From Coptis chinensis (lineage: Eukaryota; Streptophyta; Magnoliopsida; Ranunculales; Ranunculaceae), in contig CM027377.1 of NCBI GenBank assembly GCA_015680905.1, positions 26,374,501-26,438,500 on the forward strand: a stretch of DNA of 64,000 nt, read 5' to 3'. This document shows, in pieces, positions 23,656 through 35,573 of this stretch (within the stretch, counting starts at the first letter, position 1; every line of letters begins with the position of its first letter). The position numbers and the translations under genes are program-made. The notes under the pieces are model-generated. The model made no database searches and was not told where the DNA came from. It saw nothing but the letters and a program-made list of their open reading frames with translations.

Positions 23656-24068
23656 AGCGGTATAATTTAAATTTTGATGGTGCAAATAGCAAGAGGAGGT
23701 GGAGGAGGTGGTCTTTGGAGGAAGGGGTTGAGGTTGGTGGAGTTTGGCCAGCGTCTTGTGGTCGAATTTCTCTTTGGTATGCATGCTTGAGTGGATGGTG
23801 AGGGGACCAAGATCCGATTTTTGTGGAAGAAGAAGTGGGGGGTGGGCGTGGGTGCCTTGGCGTGGGCTTTATACCGGATCTTGGGTTTTGGGTGGGTCAA
23901 AATTTTGGCCCCAAGTACAAATGAATTACAGAAATTCCTCTTATGTCGAAAAGTTCGAAATTTCAAGCGTGGAAATTGATTCGTTTCAACTCGAATTTAG
24001 CGGATGAGATATCGAAGCGATCGATATTAAAAATGCCATCCACTAGAATATGAAAAATCACATTCAAA

Positions 24069-24069
<1 letters not shown>

Positions 24070-24101
<32 letters not shown>
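24070..24101. repeat. Poly-T run (copy 2)
   Basis: About 32 T, the counterpart of the poly-A run at 7,501-7,523. Confidence 0.88.
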
Positions 24102-24106
<5 letters not shown>

Positions 24107-25190
24107 TCTTTGGTTTTATTTATTTATCCTTTATATACAAATGTACAAGTCGAGAAGAGCGTGTGTCAACAACAGGAAATCAAATAAAACAACACATCAC
24201 AAGCGGCTTAACTTTCGGGCAACTTTCATGCCGGCTCTGGGTGAACCCAATCGGCCCGGTTGTGGCTTATCCTTTATGTTTTGGGGGCCTAGGGTTTAGG
24301 GCGGTACCATCCTTGACCAATGTGCAATGGTCTAATAATAATATTACCCTTAGTACATATGGTATAGCCTCAAACCGCCCGAAATAGTCACATAGAAAAC
24401 TGAGCGGGGTTGGCACAGGGGAATCCATTGCCCGTCACGAACTAGGAAATGTCGATGGTGCATATCACGACTCTCTTTGGGCACCATCTTTGGGTGCTAA
24501 TAAAACAAAGCGTGTATATACATGTTGAGTCTTTTAACGTCGGATCCTCAAGGCGAATGTGAGTCTTTTAGCGTCGTCAAGGCGAATGATCCTCGGATCC
24601 CTCAAGGCGAATGTGAGTCTTTTAACGTCGGATCCTCAAAGGCGAATCCCAACTTTGTGGGAACAGCGGGACGGACGGCGAAGTTTATCTGTTGAGCTGG
24701 TGTCGGACAATAATATACCTTATACGGCTCATCTCGGATAAAAGATCAAGACACTGGACGAGAAAAGGAGTTTGGCCGGTTCATACACCACCCCATCCTT
24801 TTTTCGTCGGCTTTTCGAGCAAAAGTACTACGACCATTACCAATTGAGATGGGTGAGATTTGGACCAAATGATGAGTTGGAGTTAGCGAGGAAGAGAATA
24901 GAAAAGGGAGGAGAAAGAAGGAGTTGAATTTTTGGTACCCATTGTTTTCACGGAGGCGCGTTTGCTTTCGATTATCGAAGACATTTATACTTTCGGTTAC
25001 GAAGTAGAGTTTTTGTGGACTAAGGTTCGGCTTGCAACCACACACTCTAGGGATTTTTAGAAAGAAAATAGAAGAGGGCCGGCTACCTAATGGCATACTT
25101 TTCTGTTTAAATACATGGAAAGAAGTACACCAGCGAATCTATTAGTGCGTGTAGGCTGGATCATTGAGAAGAGTCTCTTCGACATCACGG
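24102..25190 (-). other. Post-integrase spacer (copy 2)
   Basis: Non-coding mirror of 6,451-7,500. A rearranged tandem repeat built on GAGTCTTTTAACGTCGGATC lies at about 24,525-24,650. Confidence 0.5.
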
Positions 25191-26330
25191 AAGCGCAACT
25201 CATGATAATGTTTAAAGTGGCCATTTACTTGAAATTAGCTACCATCATTTTCGTTTTCACGAGGAGATAGCCCATAAGGGGTGACAATGAGAGCGATGAA
25301 AGGACCGGACCATCGAGTTTTTAATTTTCTGGAAAAATGTGTAATCTTGAGTTGTACATCAAAACTTTTTGACCGACTTTGAACTCTTTTTTCGCAATAT
25401 GTGCTTGTCATGCACTCTTTTCATGTTGGCTTTATAGGATTTGAGATCATAGGCATCACTCGAATTTCCTCAAGCTCATTTAAGCTGCAATTTTCTTTTT
25501 AAGCCTGCCATGTTAGTGTTATAATTGAGGCTTTTGATGGCCCATAGAGCCGCGGTGCTCAAGTTCAACCGGCGGATGACAAGGTTTTCAAAAGCGCGAA
25601 GCGTCACGGAGACATCCTATAGGTGTCTTAAAAGGCATTACGTATGCCCACAAGGCATCGGATAATCGTAGAACCGATCTTTCCTAGATGGATTAATGCG
25701 GTTTTTTCCAAAATGGATTTTATTTTCGATTAGAGACTTCTACTTGACCCTTTGGTTTGAGGATGATGGAGTTGCCCTTTGTCGCGTGACTCCATATTTC
25801 TTTACTAATGATTCAAAAATTTTATTGCGAAATGTTTTCCCCGTCACTAATTATAGCTTTTGGAACACCAAATCGAGAGAAAATATTTTCTTTTACAAAC
25901 AAAGCGACCGTTTTATGATCGTTAGCCGACATGCCAATGCCTCAATCCATTTTGACACATAGTCAAGCTGCTACAAGTATGTATAGGAAGCCATGAGAAT
26001 TTGGAAATGGACCCATGAAGTCGATGCCCCATACATCAAAGATTTCCACAATTAGAATGGGATTTAAGGGCATCATATTGCGTTGAGTAATGCGACCTAG
26101 CTGGCTGGCGGCGATTGCATGCTTTGCAATGCTCATGTGCATCTCTAAGCGGTGTTGGCCAATAAAAACCACATTGTAGAACCTTGGCGCGGTTTTCTTA
26201 CCACTAAAATGACCACCACAAGATTGTTCATGGCGGAAGGATAACCATCGTTGTGTTCCCGGTCGGGAATCTGCGGGCGGGATTAGTTAGTGCGAACAAT
26301 ACTTGAAAGGTAGGGATCATCGAAATAGAA
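25191..26330 (-). pseudogene. Integrase remnant (copy 2)
   Basis: The frame at 26,172-25,963 (- strand) contains MPLNPILIVEIFDVWGIDFM followed by GPFPNSHGFLYILVA, the start of the DDE core with the first catalytic Asp. Upstream pieces carry the zinc-binding region near 26,100-26,260. The C-terminal domain is around 25,200-25,300 in broken frames. It is the most readable Athila/Tat diagnostic in the window. Confidence 0.87.
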
Positions 26331-27960
26331 TTTCCGCGATGGATAAAAACTTTTTCCGGTCATTCTGAGACCAAGATAAAGGAACTTCCTCGGTAACTAA
26401 GTAATTTACTATGTCGTACCAAGGGGCGAAAAATAGAGTACAAGTGTTCATCACGGAAAGGAATCCGCGGATAGGTTCGATATCGGTATCAACATCAGCG
26501 ACAAGTCTTGATAAATGGTGCGCAACCACATTTTAAGCTACCTTTTTATCTCTAATTTGAGTAAACTCTTTGCAAAGGAGAATCCATCGGATCAACCTTT
26601 GTTTTGCATCTTTTAAGCTAATAGATAGCGAAGTGCGCATGGTCGGTGTAGACAATAGTTGGAGAACCCACTAGGTAAGGGCCGAAACTTATCTACGCGT
26701 ATCTGGCGAGAAACTCTTTTCGGTGGTGGTATAGTTCGTTGAGCTTCATTAAAGGGTTTTACTTTCATAGTAAATGACAACCGGCTTATCTTCGGCGTTG
26801 CCCTAGTACAGACTCAATAGCATAGTAATTTCGCGTCACACATTAATTCAAAAGGTTTAGACCAATCGGTGGTTGAATTATGGGGCGGTAGTTAATCGCG
26901 GTTTTAATACCTCAAAGGCTTGTTTTGCAAGCTGAAACTGAAATAAAAGCGGCATCTTTAAGCGGGGAGATTGGTTAAAGGTCTAGCAACCTTTGAGAAA
27001 TCTTGAATAAATCTCTATAGAAACTGCGTGTCCTAAGAATCTTGTGAATGTCTCGAACTGTTTTTGGTATAGGAAGTGAAGCAATTTTTTCTATCTTAGC
27101 TTTGTCGACCGATTCCGTCCTTTGAAGCGATATGTCCTAAAACTATTCCTTTAGTAACCATGAAATGGCATTTTTCCCAATTAAGAACAAGGTTTTCTCT
27201 TCTGGCGTGTAAAGACCTTTTCAAGATTTGATAAAGCGACTATCGAAAGAATCTCCATAAATTGAGAAGTCGTCCATGAATACTTCCATAAACCGTTCAA
27301 CCATATCACTGAAAATATGAAGCATGCGGCGTTGGAAAAGTACGGGTGCATTGCAAAGGCCAAAAGGCATTCGATCTATATGCAAATGTACCAAATGGGA
27401 CAATTGAGCGTTGTCTTTTCTTGATCGGCCGGGGTCTATGACTATCTGAAAATAACGGAATAACCATCAAGAAAGCGGTAATAGGCATGACCGGCTAAGC
27501 GTTCGAGCATCGATCGATGAATGGAAGTGGAAAGTGATCTTACAGTGGCGGCATTAAGTTTGCGATAGTCGATGCATATTAAGCCATTTCTTGGGATCTG
27601 GCGGAAATGCATTCATCTTTATCATTTTCGCTGGTTGTAATGCGGATTTCTTTGGAACTTCGTTAATGCGGGACTCACCCAAACACTATCGGAGATAGGG
27701 TAAATAATACCCGCATCTAGTAATTTTAACACTTCCTCTCGGACCACATCTTTCATGGTAGGGTTTAAGCGTATTTGTGGTTCCGCGGCGTCTTAGCATT
27801 TTCTTCGGTGTATATCGATGGGTGCACACATTAGGTTCAATGCCTTTAATGTCATCGAGGGACCATCAATAGCGAGCGATGTTGTTGAATGACATTAATT
27901 AAAGCGAGCTTCACGATCGTCGGTTAATTGTGAAGAAATAATAAGCGGGTGGCGACCATC
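26331..27960 (-). pseudogene. Reverse transcriptase / RNase H remnant (copy 2)
   Basis: The frame at 27,403-27,221 carries HIDRMPFGLCNAPVLFQRRM and then VFMDDFSIYGDSFD. Here the catalytic YxDD box survives as FMDD, better than in copy 1 (FMGD). RNase H and connection pieces lie at about 26,330-27,000. The N-terminal part near 27,550-27,760 is frameshifted. The order and motifs identify the RT of a Ty3/gypsy element; it is non-functional. Confidence 0.86.
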
Positions 27961-29000
27961 GACATCAAAGTATGCATGCGTATTTTAATTCGAAGGAAGT
28001 GGTTTTAATTCGAGGGGTGGGGCGGAGTGGGTATTAAAGATTCTTGAGGAAGGTCATCATCCATGTAGTAAGCAGTTGATGATCATCAAGTTACTTGACA
28101 TCAATTGTTGTAGGGTCAAATAATGATATGCGACTCTAATAACTCATTTACTTCTTGTGTATAATCATCGTCCTCAAACTTCGAATTAAGCTAAAGGAAA
28201 GAAATTGGTACACTTCATCTTCGGGAAAAGAGTTTGTAAAATACTCTTGCGGAATCTTTATCAACAACCTGTTGACCTCACCATCAATGTCGGGCTCACG
28301 GAAGTTGTTTCATCAACTTGAACACATTCACCTCGACCGAAAGATTTCGAAGGACATGGTCATGGAACCATCTCGACGGTTAATAAGAGCATTAGCGATT
28401 GGCGAGGAGCGGACGTCCTAAGATGATAGGAATGGAATCACATGCAACTTACGTATCCAAAATAACAAAGTCTACGGGATAGAAGAAATCTTGGACTTTT
28501 ACAAGGGCGTTTTCCACAATTCCTTTTGGATACTTTATGGAGCGATCGCTAGCTGTAGAGTCATGGTGGTAGGTTTAAGTTCATGAAGACCTAGTTGTTT
28601 AAATAAATAATATGGAAGTAAGTTCACACTAGCTCCTAGGTCTAGTAGAAGCGATGGCCGTGTATTTGTCACCTAAGGTGCATGGAACCGTTGGTCTACC
28701 CGGGGTCCTTGTATTTTACTATACCATTGTGTTCGGTGATGGATGGAAGCTGTTGATTGAGGCGGCTTGTTGAGGAACATTAGTTCTCCTTTTTGTGGTG
28801 CACATATCTTTGAAATTTTGCATGTTTTGGTAATATTTTTAAGGCATCGAGAAAAGGTAAGTTGATTGTTAAATTTTGAAAAGTCTCTTGAATTTCAGCA
28901 AAATTGTCATCGGGTTTATTCTTTGCCTAAAGCGTCTTTGGAAAGCGGTGCCTTAGAGTGAATTTGGCAAAAGGGTCTACTTGCTTGTTTCCTACATTTG
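27961..29000 (-). pseudogene. Protease remnant (copy 2)
   Basis: The reverse complement of 28,560-28,690 encodes the LDLGAS active-site region and LKPTTMTL seen in copy 1. The linker with INRRDGSMTM-like sequence lies at 28,320-28,420. Frames are broken. Confidence 0.72.
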
Positions 29001-30722
29001 GAGGTGTTGACTTTGTTGAATATCGGGGAATCTTCCGTAGGTTCATTATTAGAAATAGATTCCTTGGAACCCTCTTTTTTCCTTTGGTTGATCATCGGCA
29101 TCGTATCGATTGTCTACAGTTTTCGGATCGTAAAGTAGTGATTGCATGCACCTCACCTTGGTTGGGGTGCTTGTACCGAGGGGCAGTTGAGTTCAAATTT
29201 GTGTTTCTTTGGTTTAGGGTTTGGGCGCTTGTGCAGGAAACACGCCTTCGACTCTTTTCTTGCGCCAATTCTTTGAAGTGATTGTTGGATAGGCGTTAAA
29301 ATTTGAGGCTGTTGGTTCATGTAAGCCAAGAAAGTCTCATTTATCCTATCGTAATGGTTGGCGAGGTTATTGCAATGGTAGTAGTTCTCGATTATTGCTT
29401 AGAAGTTGTTGATTATAGTTGGGATTTGGATTAAATTTGGAACAAGGCTGCGGTTGGTTTGATAATTAGCATTGGAATTATTTTGAAATTGACCTTGTTG
29501 GTATTGTTGATTATTTCCTTGGCGGTATGGAATAAAATTATTGGTAGGTCGAGCGGGTTGATTAAGCGAAACACGGAGGAGCCCCATTTGTTAGTTATTT
29601 TGGCCTTGCCAAAGCGAAATTCGGATGTTGTCTCCGCGGTGCATTGGGAATGTTGAATGCACATGCCTCCTCCGCTTGTTGAGTAGGGGAAGCATATAAC
29701 AAAGGGACAATATGCATCGGGATGATCGGGACTAAGACAAAGGACACAAAGGAGTGGTGTCAGCGTTCATGGTTGGTTTTGGTAGTTGATCGTTTACTTG
29801 AAGCGCAAGGGCATCTACTTTTTAGTTAGGGATTCTATCAAATTTTTATTTCGGGATCGGGTTTTACCAAAAATAGATGTGGCTTTTGTAACGAGTATCC
29901 TTTGATGATCTAGGCGGCTCGGTGTTACCCGGTGTGTACCTTTTTTAAGCTTGTTTTCAAGAAAAGTATAAGCTTCGGTAGCTCCTTTGTCCATGAAGCA
30001 ACCTCCGTTCATTATATCAAGAGTTTCTTTTTGATGATCGAGACGAGACCATTAAAGAATGAGCGAACAAGGGCGACTTTTTCTAGTTGGTGGTGAGGAC
30101 ATTCTAATGAGAATATCGATAAAAGCGACTCCATGCTAAAGTAAAAAAAGGATTCATGAGGATTTTGCGGAAGAATTGAATTTTCGAAGCATTTGGTTGT
30201 TTTCTTCGAGTGTAAAAGCTGAAGCATAAAAGCTTGAACTAGTTTATTCCATGTGTCTATGGATTGTGATTGTTGTCTGCTAGCGATTGATGCTTTTCGC
30301 TAAAGTGAATGGAAACGATCCGAAGCAAGAGTTGTTCCTTAGAGGCTGCTGGATGATGAAATGTTGTTGCCACTTGTTGATCTACGAAGATGATTATGCG
30401 GTTTTCGTGCTCCAAACCATGATATATTGGTAACAAACTGAAAGCGTTTGGTGGGATCACGAAAATCACCGACAATGTCCTCAAGTTTGATGCGGGGAAG
30501 AAGGTCCTTCTGTAATGCAGTATAGAAGTCCGAGAGGGGCTTCTCTGCTGGTGGAGGATCGTCGGCCATAATGACTGAAGTTGATGGCGACGAAGGATTG
30601 TGATGAAGGTAATTAGAAGAAGAAGAACAATTTTTATTTGAGAACTTACGCAATTGCTTATCGTATTTTTTTCGACGATAGGTATGTTCAATTTCTTTAG
30701 TGGAACCAGACCTTAATCTCAT
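29001..30722 (-). pseudogene. gag remnant (copy 2)
   Basis: Starts MRLRSGSTKEIEHTYRRK at 30,722, and the frame is open to 30,339 (127 residues, MADDPPPAEKPLSDFYTALQ). Downstream pieces include the TWNKLVQAF region (about 30,230-30,260), the MNGGCFMDKGATEAYTFLEN block (30,012-29,950) and a Gln/Asn-rich tail (29,660-29,400). It forms the structural protein precursor of the particle. The N-terminal ATG here supports the choice of start in copy 1. Confidence 0.78.
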
Positions 30723-32392
30723 GCAAGCATAAAATTAGATCTAACTTACAGAAGGAATTATGAGGACTCGAATTTTATTATTATCTTAAGCATTAGGGTT
30801 GAACAACATATGCCTAAGCTGCTGCTAGCGTAGTTGATGAAGCTAGGAATCGTGTGCATAAACCAACGGCCAGTCACAAGATAGATATGAGGGAGGATTT
30901 CCGTGCAAGCACGGTTCTAATTAAGTAACCTCAATCTTTCAAGTTTCCTAGACACCATTGGAATATGATTTAAGATTTATGGAATTAAAATGTATGCAAA
31001 GGTGGTCTTAATTTAATTTATTTTTATTTTTTTTTTTTATTTTATTTTTTTTTTTTTTTTTTTTATTTTTATTTTTATTTTTATTTTTTTATTTTTATTT
31101 TTATTTTTTTTAAGATTTATGCAAGGGTTAAAATACAAACATGCAAATACGATCTACTCATACAATACTAGGTGCAGTAGCATGTGAAGGTACTCTACTC
31201 ATGCATTATAGCTATCTGAATAGGCAAGCTTGTGTCATCGATAATTATTTCCATACGTCTGAGGCAAATAAACATCGATAATCGATATATATATGCGCTA
31301 ATTTGTAAATCGATATTACGTAAATGATATATCAACGATGATGGTGAATTTGAATCACTCATGCACGTATCTAAATACCTTAGCATCTGAATACATTATA
31401 CATACATGAGAATAGATGACAAAACTAAACATGCAAGTATTATACCTAAACTAAAATCGACTCTTGTATTGCATAATAAATCGATTTTGACAATACTCAT
31501 TGAGATTCTTGAATGTCCTATAGAAGCGACTTTACCCGTAGGGGTTTAGAAACAACTTACCCAACTCAGATTTTAACCCTCGTTGGAATGTTCTCCTCTT
31601 TCTTGACAAAATCGACTTATTAGACAAGACCGTTAATGCATTATCGTGAAATATCAAACATGTAACAAGAAACATTTATCATTAGAAAGACATATACCCA
31701 TGCAAAACAATACCATTAATATGTAAATATACATTAATATGCGGATCATGTCCAAGTAATCGTATATAAATATTTCGGATTATCTGAACTTGATTCATAC
31801 ATAATCTGAGGCTAAAACTTAAATAATGATCCATAAATATTTCCTAATACTATATACATGGCATACATGCAGAAAAACATAAAAAATTAAAACAATACAA
31901 TATCTTGAAAATTGGAACACAGTAGCTTTCGCGATTTTCCCCTGAAAACAAAAGTTTCAATTGCCGACGCTTGATTAATCCCAAAGGATTATCGAATTTT
32001 TCGGTCTGAGGATCATATATTTAGGCCTGGAAATGGATCAAGGTAGATCGGAGATCTTTGGTGGTTGAGCAGAGCAAAAACTGAATAAATTAACCAGCTG
32101 ACGCTGGTCCCACTCTTCACAGCGACTCCCACCACAAGCGCCTGGCGTGTCGAGTATTCGAGAATACTTTCAAATTTTCTCGAAGTCTTATAATCTCTGC
32201 GTAGTTATCTCTCCTAGTCCTAACTTTTGGTTTTTGAAAGTGGAGCGAATTTTTTTGGATTACGAGTCAATCGAGGCAAAAATACAAAAAAACAAAAAAA
32301 ACAAAGCGAGCGAAAATGAAAGGAATGAAGAAGAGAATGGGGTTCCCCTTGATGCAACTTCGATCTTTAGCACACGTTCTATGGCTTTAGAA
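30723..32392 (-). other. Leader of copy 2
   Basis: Untranslated sequence between the primer-binding site and gag. The part left of 31,708 is mirrored by copy 1. A T-rich tract lies at 31,015-31,112. No gene seen. Confidence 0.55.
31015..31112. repeat. T-rich simple sequence
   Basis: Repeated TTTTTA-type blocks, the longer counterpart of the A-rich tract at 600-652. Confidence 0.88.
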
Positions 32393-32410
32393 CAAAGAAA
32401 TGTGGCGCCA
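32393..32410 (-). other. Primer-binding site remnant (copy 2)
   Basis: On the - strand, TGGCGCC begins two bases after the LTR end (ATATCA-AA). TGGCGCC is the start of the tRNA-complementary site typical of Athila-type elements, but the following bases (ACATTTCTTTG) have lost the match. Confidence 0.5.
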
Positions 32411-32412
32411 TT

Positions 32413-33859
32413 TGATATAAGCTTGGAGAACACTACTTAGAGTTTTGAACTCTCTAAATTAATGTAAAAGCAATCAAGATTCCTTACTCACGATCTTCGT
32501 TTTAGTAGAGTTTGAATAAGGATTGAACTAACCTAAAGCTTAGAACAACTAAAAATTAGATGTTACAATAAAGGGAAATTAAGGAGTAAGGATATAATAT
32601 AAATGTTAGATTTTTCCTTCCTACACAAACATTAATAAAAACATTAACAATGAAAACATGCACTTAATACGAAATGGAAATTTGAAAGAGAAGTTGGAGA
32701 GTTAATCCTCCTCATGTGAAACTATCATTAGTGTTGATTTGAAATAGGTTTTGATTCTTCCTAGACTCATAGACAAGTCCCTAACGGAAAAATAGATTTG
32801 ATCCCTAGCATGCATGGCTCACTAAAAGAGCTCATACATGCTAGCAAGTGAAACCAAACAATGACTTATCTCTAAGCTCATTGCTTGATTCCTAACTAAA
32901 CTCTACACCAACTACCATTTTGGGGTAGGATGTAGAGTTAGTTGTTCTTCCTAAACCTACCAAACCAACAACAATTGGTTTACCCTCACATGAGTTAGAT
33001 TAACTCCCCAAAGGGAAGTTAGCTCATGATCCTTGGGACAAGGACTTATGAACTAAGAAAAACAAAAAAAGAGAGAGAGAGAAGAAATATCAACAACCAA
33101 ACTCACTTCTATTATTTTCTAGAAGAACAAGTGTTCCTCCATTAAAACTATTACAAGCTTTTTCAATAATAACTAAAAACTAACTTCTCCTTTTCACTAA
33201 GGAACTAAAAAATAATGTCATGTGAGGAAAATAAGTCAAGGGAGTAAATGGAGTGTCCCCACATTTGTCTAATTTTTCTCCATTTGAGAGAAATCTCATT
33301 TCCTCCCACGTGAATTATCAAACCACATTGATTCATTTTTTATCTACCACATTAAAACAAAGTGACACCTTGCCTTTTTTTTTTCACTATTAACACCTAA
33401 TCTAATTTATTACATGCAAGGTGTCAACTTTGCACCAATAATTTGTTATCTTTGTCTTGACATGCTCCATGATTGATGACTCATCCAATCTTGTGGCCCC
33501 TATATAGTGGGTCCATGTATGCGATCGATGGCGATCCGGTATTTTGGGCAGTTTTTACAACTTCCGCCTATGCGTAGAGTTCATCGCATACGATTGTGCG
33601 AGCAGCTCTCTTGTCGATTTGGAGTCCCGGTTCGAGAGGTAGGAGCTTTGGAAGTTTGATGCTTCTACGTGGATTTGGGAGAATTCATATATACCGTAGT
33701 TCCTCGTACTTTATTGCGCAGTTTAACCAATATTTCCATGTTTACTGCAAATACCTGCAAAAGTATGAAAACATATTTATTTTATGATTATTAAACACAT
33801 AATGAACCAAATTTATATGTCTCAATGGGGTTTCATAATACACTTTTGGGTGCTTATCA
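32413..33859 (-). repeat. 5' LTR of copy 2 (1,447 bp)
   Basis: On the - strand it begins TGATAAGCACCCAAAAGTG at 33,859 and ends ATATCA at 32,413. It has intact TG..CA ends and near-colinearity with 15,847-17,271. Confidence 0.85.
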
Positions 33860-33975
33860 ACAAATATAGTGTTATATCTATCTGTGATTTTATAAAAAGT
33901 GACATAACATTCGAGTATGACATATATAGTGTCATATCTATCAGTGAGTATCCAAAATTATATGACATAACTCCT

Positions 33976-34060
33976 AGGAGGTCGGAAGATCTAAAATTAT
34001 TGTGAATATACCTGCTGGTTCCTCCTCGTATGATGAGGACTTCCCTAATTAGTACTAATT
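33976..34060. repeat. Short direct duplication, copy A
   Basis: Shares GTCGGAAGATCTAAAATTAT and the following 65 bases with 39,608-39,693 at high identity. Probably a captured fragment of the locus at 39.6 kb. Confidence 0.65.
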
Positions 34061-34115
34061 ACAGTAATGAGATTAAGAAACCAATTCTTGATTGTAATGC
34101 GTGGGGAGAAAGGGA

Positions 34116-34460
34116 CTATGAACATCTCATTATTCATAGCTACCGAACTATGAACAATTCTACTTTCCGGTATATGTTTTCTCAGATAATCGCATGCGTT
34201 ACTACTTAACAATCAATGTTCATAGTCATGAGCTATGAATATTCTTTGTTCATACCATAATTCGACTATGAACAATGATTGTTCATAGTTCGGTATCTAT
34301 GAACAGTGATTGTTCATAGTTCGGTAGCTATGAACACTCAATGCTATGAACAATGAGAACAATGAGTGTTCATACCACAATTGACTATGAACAATGATTG
34401 TTCATAGTCATGAGCTATGAACATTCTTTGTTCATACCACAATTGGACTATGAACATATG
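34116..34460. repeat. TATGAACA palindromic satellite, block 1
   Basis: Repeated short inverted pairs such as CTATGAACAATGATTGTTCA followed by TAG, with linkers (CGGTAG, CCACAATTG). Other blocks are at 36.5, 55.3-56.3, 57.7 and 60.9 kb. Confidence 0.85.
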
Positions 34461-35060
34461 AGAAGGGTTGGGCTTTGTAGAGGAATATGTCATATGTTAA
34501 CATAACATTCTAGTATGACAAATATAGTGTTATATCTATCTGTGATTCTTATGATATACTACCAAACTAATATATTATAAAACTCGACATAACATTCGAG
34601 TATGACATATATAGTGTCATATCTATCAGCGATTCACATAACATTTGAGTATGACATATAGTATCATATATATCAGTGATTGTAGAACTTATGACATACT
34701 ACCAACTGTATAAAATTCATACTATCATATATTATAAAAAGTAACATAATATTCGAGTATGACATATATCTAATTGTGATGGCTACGCTTATGAGACCCA
34801 ACTTATAAAACTCTTATTGACATAGCTTATTAAAAGTAACATAACATTTGAGTATGACATATAGTCATATATATAAGTGATTGTATAAAACTCTTATTGA
34901 CATACTACTACCAAACGTATAAAACTCTTATTGACATACTATCCTCTTAAACAATTGTTTTATTGTACCATCCATAAAGTATGATATACTTTCTGTTTAT
35001 AGAACATGAGTACGATATACCATAAAGTATGATATACTACATCCTATATGACATTTTTTA

Positions 35061-35573
35061 TAACATATATTCATGCTTTTACAATGCAATACCGGTAGTA
35101 GGTCAATGCTCTGTACTCTATGAAATATTAACTTATGAGTAATACTCGTCACACCCGATTGTCTCTCTACACACGGCAAATTTATTCCAAAAACTGGTGT
35201 TCTTTCTCTCCACACCCCATTTTTTGTTAATATGACCATTATAACCTTAAATAACTCTCAACTCTCTCCACACCCATTTTTTTTGTTAATATGACCATTA
35301 TAACCTTAAATAACTCTCCACACCCCATTGTAATTCAAACGAAGCTCTTCACCGATTACTTACTACTCCACTAACACTCCTACCACTCATGCTCTCTGAA
35401 ATTTCTCCCCTCCCTCTGTTGTTCTCTTAGGTTAGTCTTGAGTCTCCCACAAAATTGTTGTTATTCCCACCAAATTTTCACTTTAAGAATGGACTCATGT
35501 CTTTGGAAGCAGCGTTCAAGATAAATTCTCCGCCAAAATCAAAATGATAACTTTGATTAGTGTTAAAAGTGAC
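35061..35573. other. Spacer before MULE transposase
   Basis: AT-rich. A sequence of about 50 bp (CTCTCCACACCCATTTTTTT and TTAATATGACCATTATAACC) is tandemly duplicated at about 35,205-35,330. No gene seen. Confidence 0.5.

Larger units (their letters stand above)
15847..33859 (-). mobile_element. Athila-like LTR retrotransposon, copy 2, both LTRs present
   Basis: About 18.0 kb on the - strand: 5' LTR 33,859-32,413, primer-binding remnant, leader, gag, protease, RT/RNase H, integrase, three post-integrase ORF remnants, polypurine tract, and 3' LTR 17,271-15,847. Reading frames are broken throughout, though less so in gag than in copy 1. No matching 5 bp target duplication is seen: ACAAA follows the 5' LTR outer end, while CCATT lies outside the 3' LTR. 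That fits an element whose 3' side has been rearranged against copy 1. Confidence 0.85.
33860..35060. repeat. TATGACATA-type palindromic satellite, with interruptions
   Basis: Diverged units around GAGTATGACATATATAGTG and TCATATCTATCAGTGAT recur at 33,866-33,960 and 34,480-35,060. Many units contain the inverted words TATGACA and TGTCATA. The copy 2 LTR ends inside one unit. Scattered related words occur at about 36,785-36,860 and 41,330-41,400. Confidence 0.7.

Noticed and set aside
24163..24387. 74-residue + strand ORF in copy 2
   Set aside because: Lies antisense to the element in a non-coding spacer, is not open in copy 1, and has no recognised pattern.
1..31708. The whole palindrome as a sequencing fold-back (template-switch) artefact
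   Set aside because: Arms differ at many substitutions, indels and tract lengths, and copy 2 has a second LTR with its own flank. Artefact arms would be near identical. Not fully excluded without reads.
34116..34460. CRISPR-like or operator array in the TATGAACA block
   Set aside because: Repeats are variable in spacing and made of inverted short words; a satellite explanation suffices.
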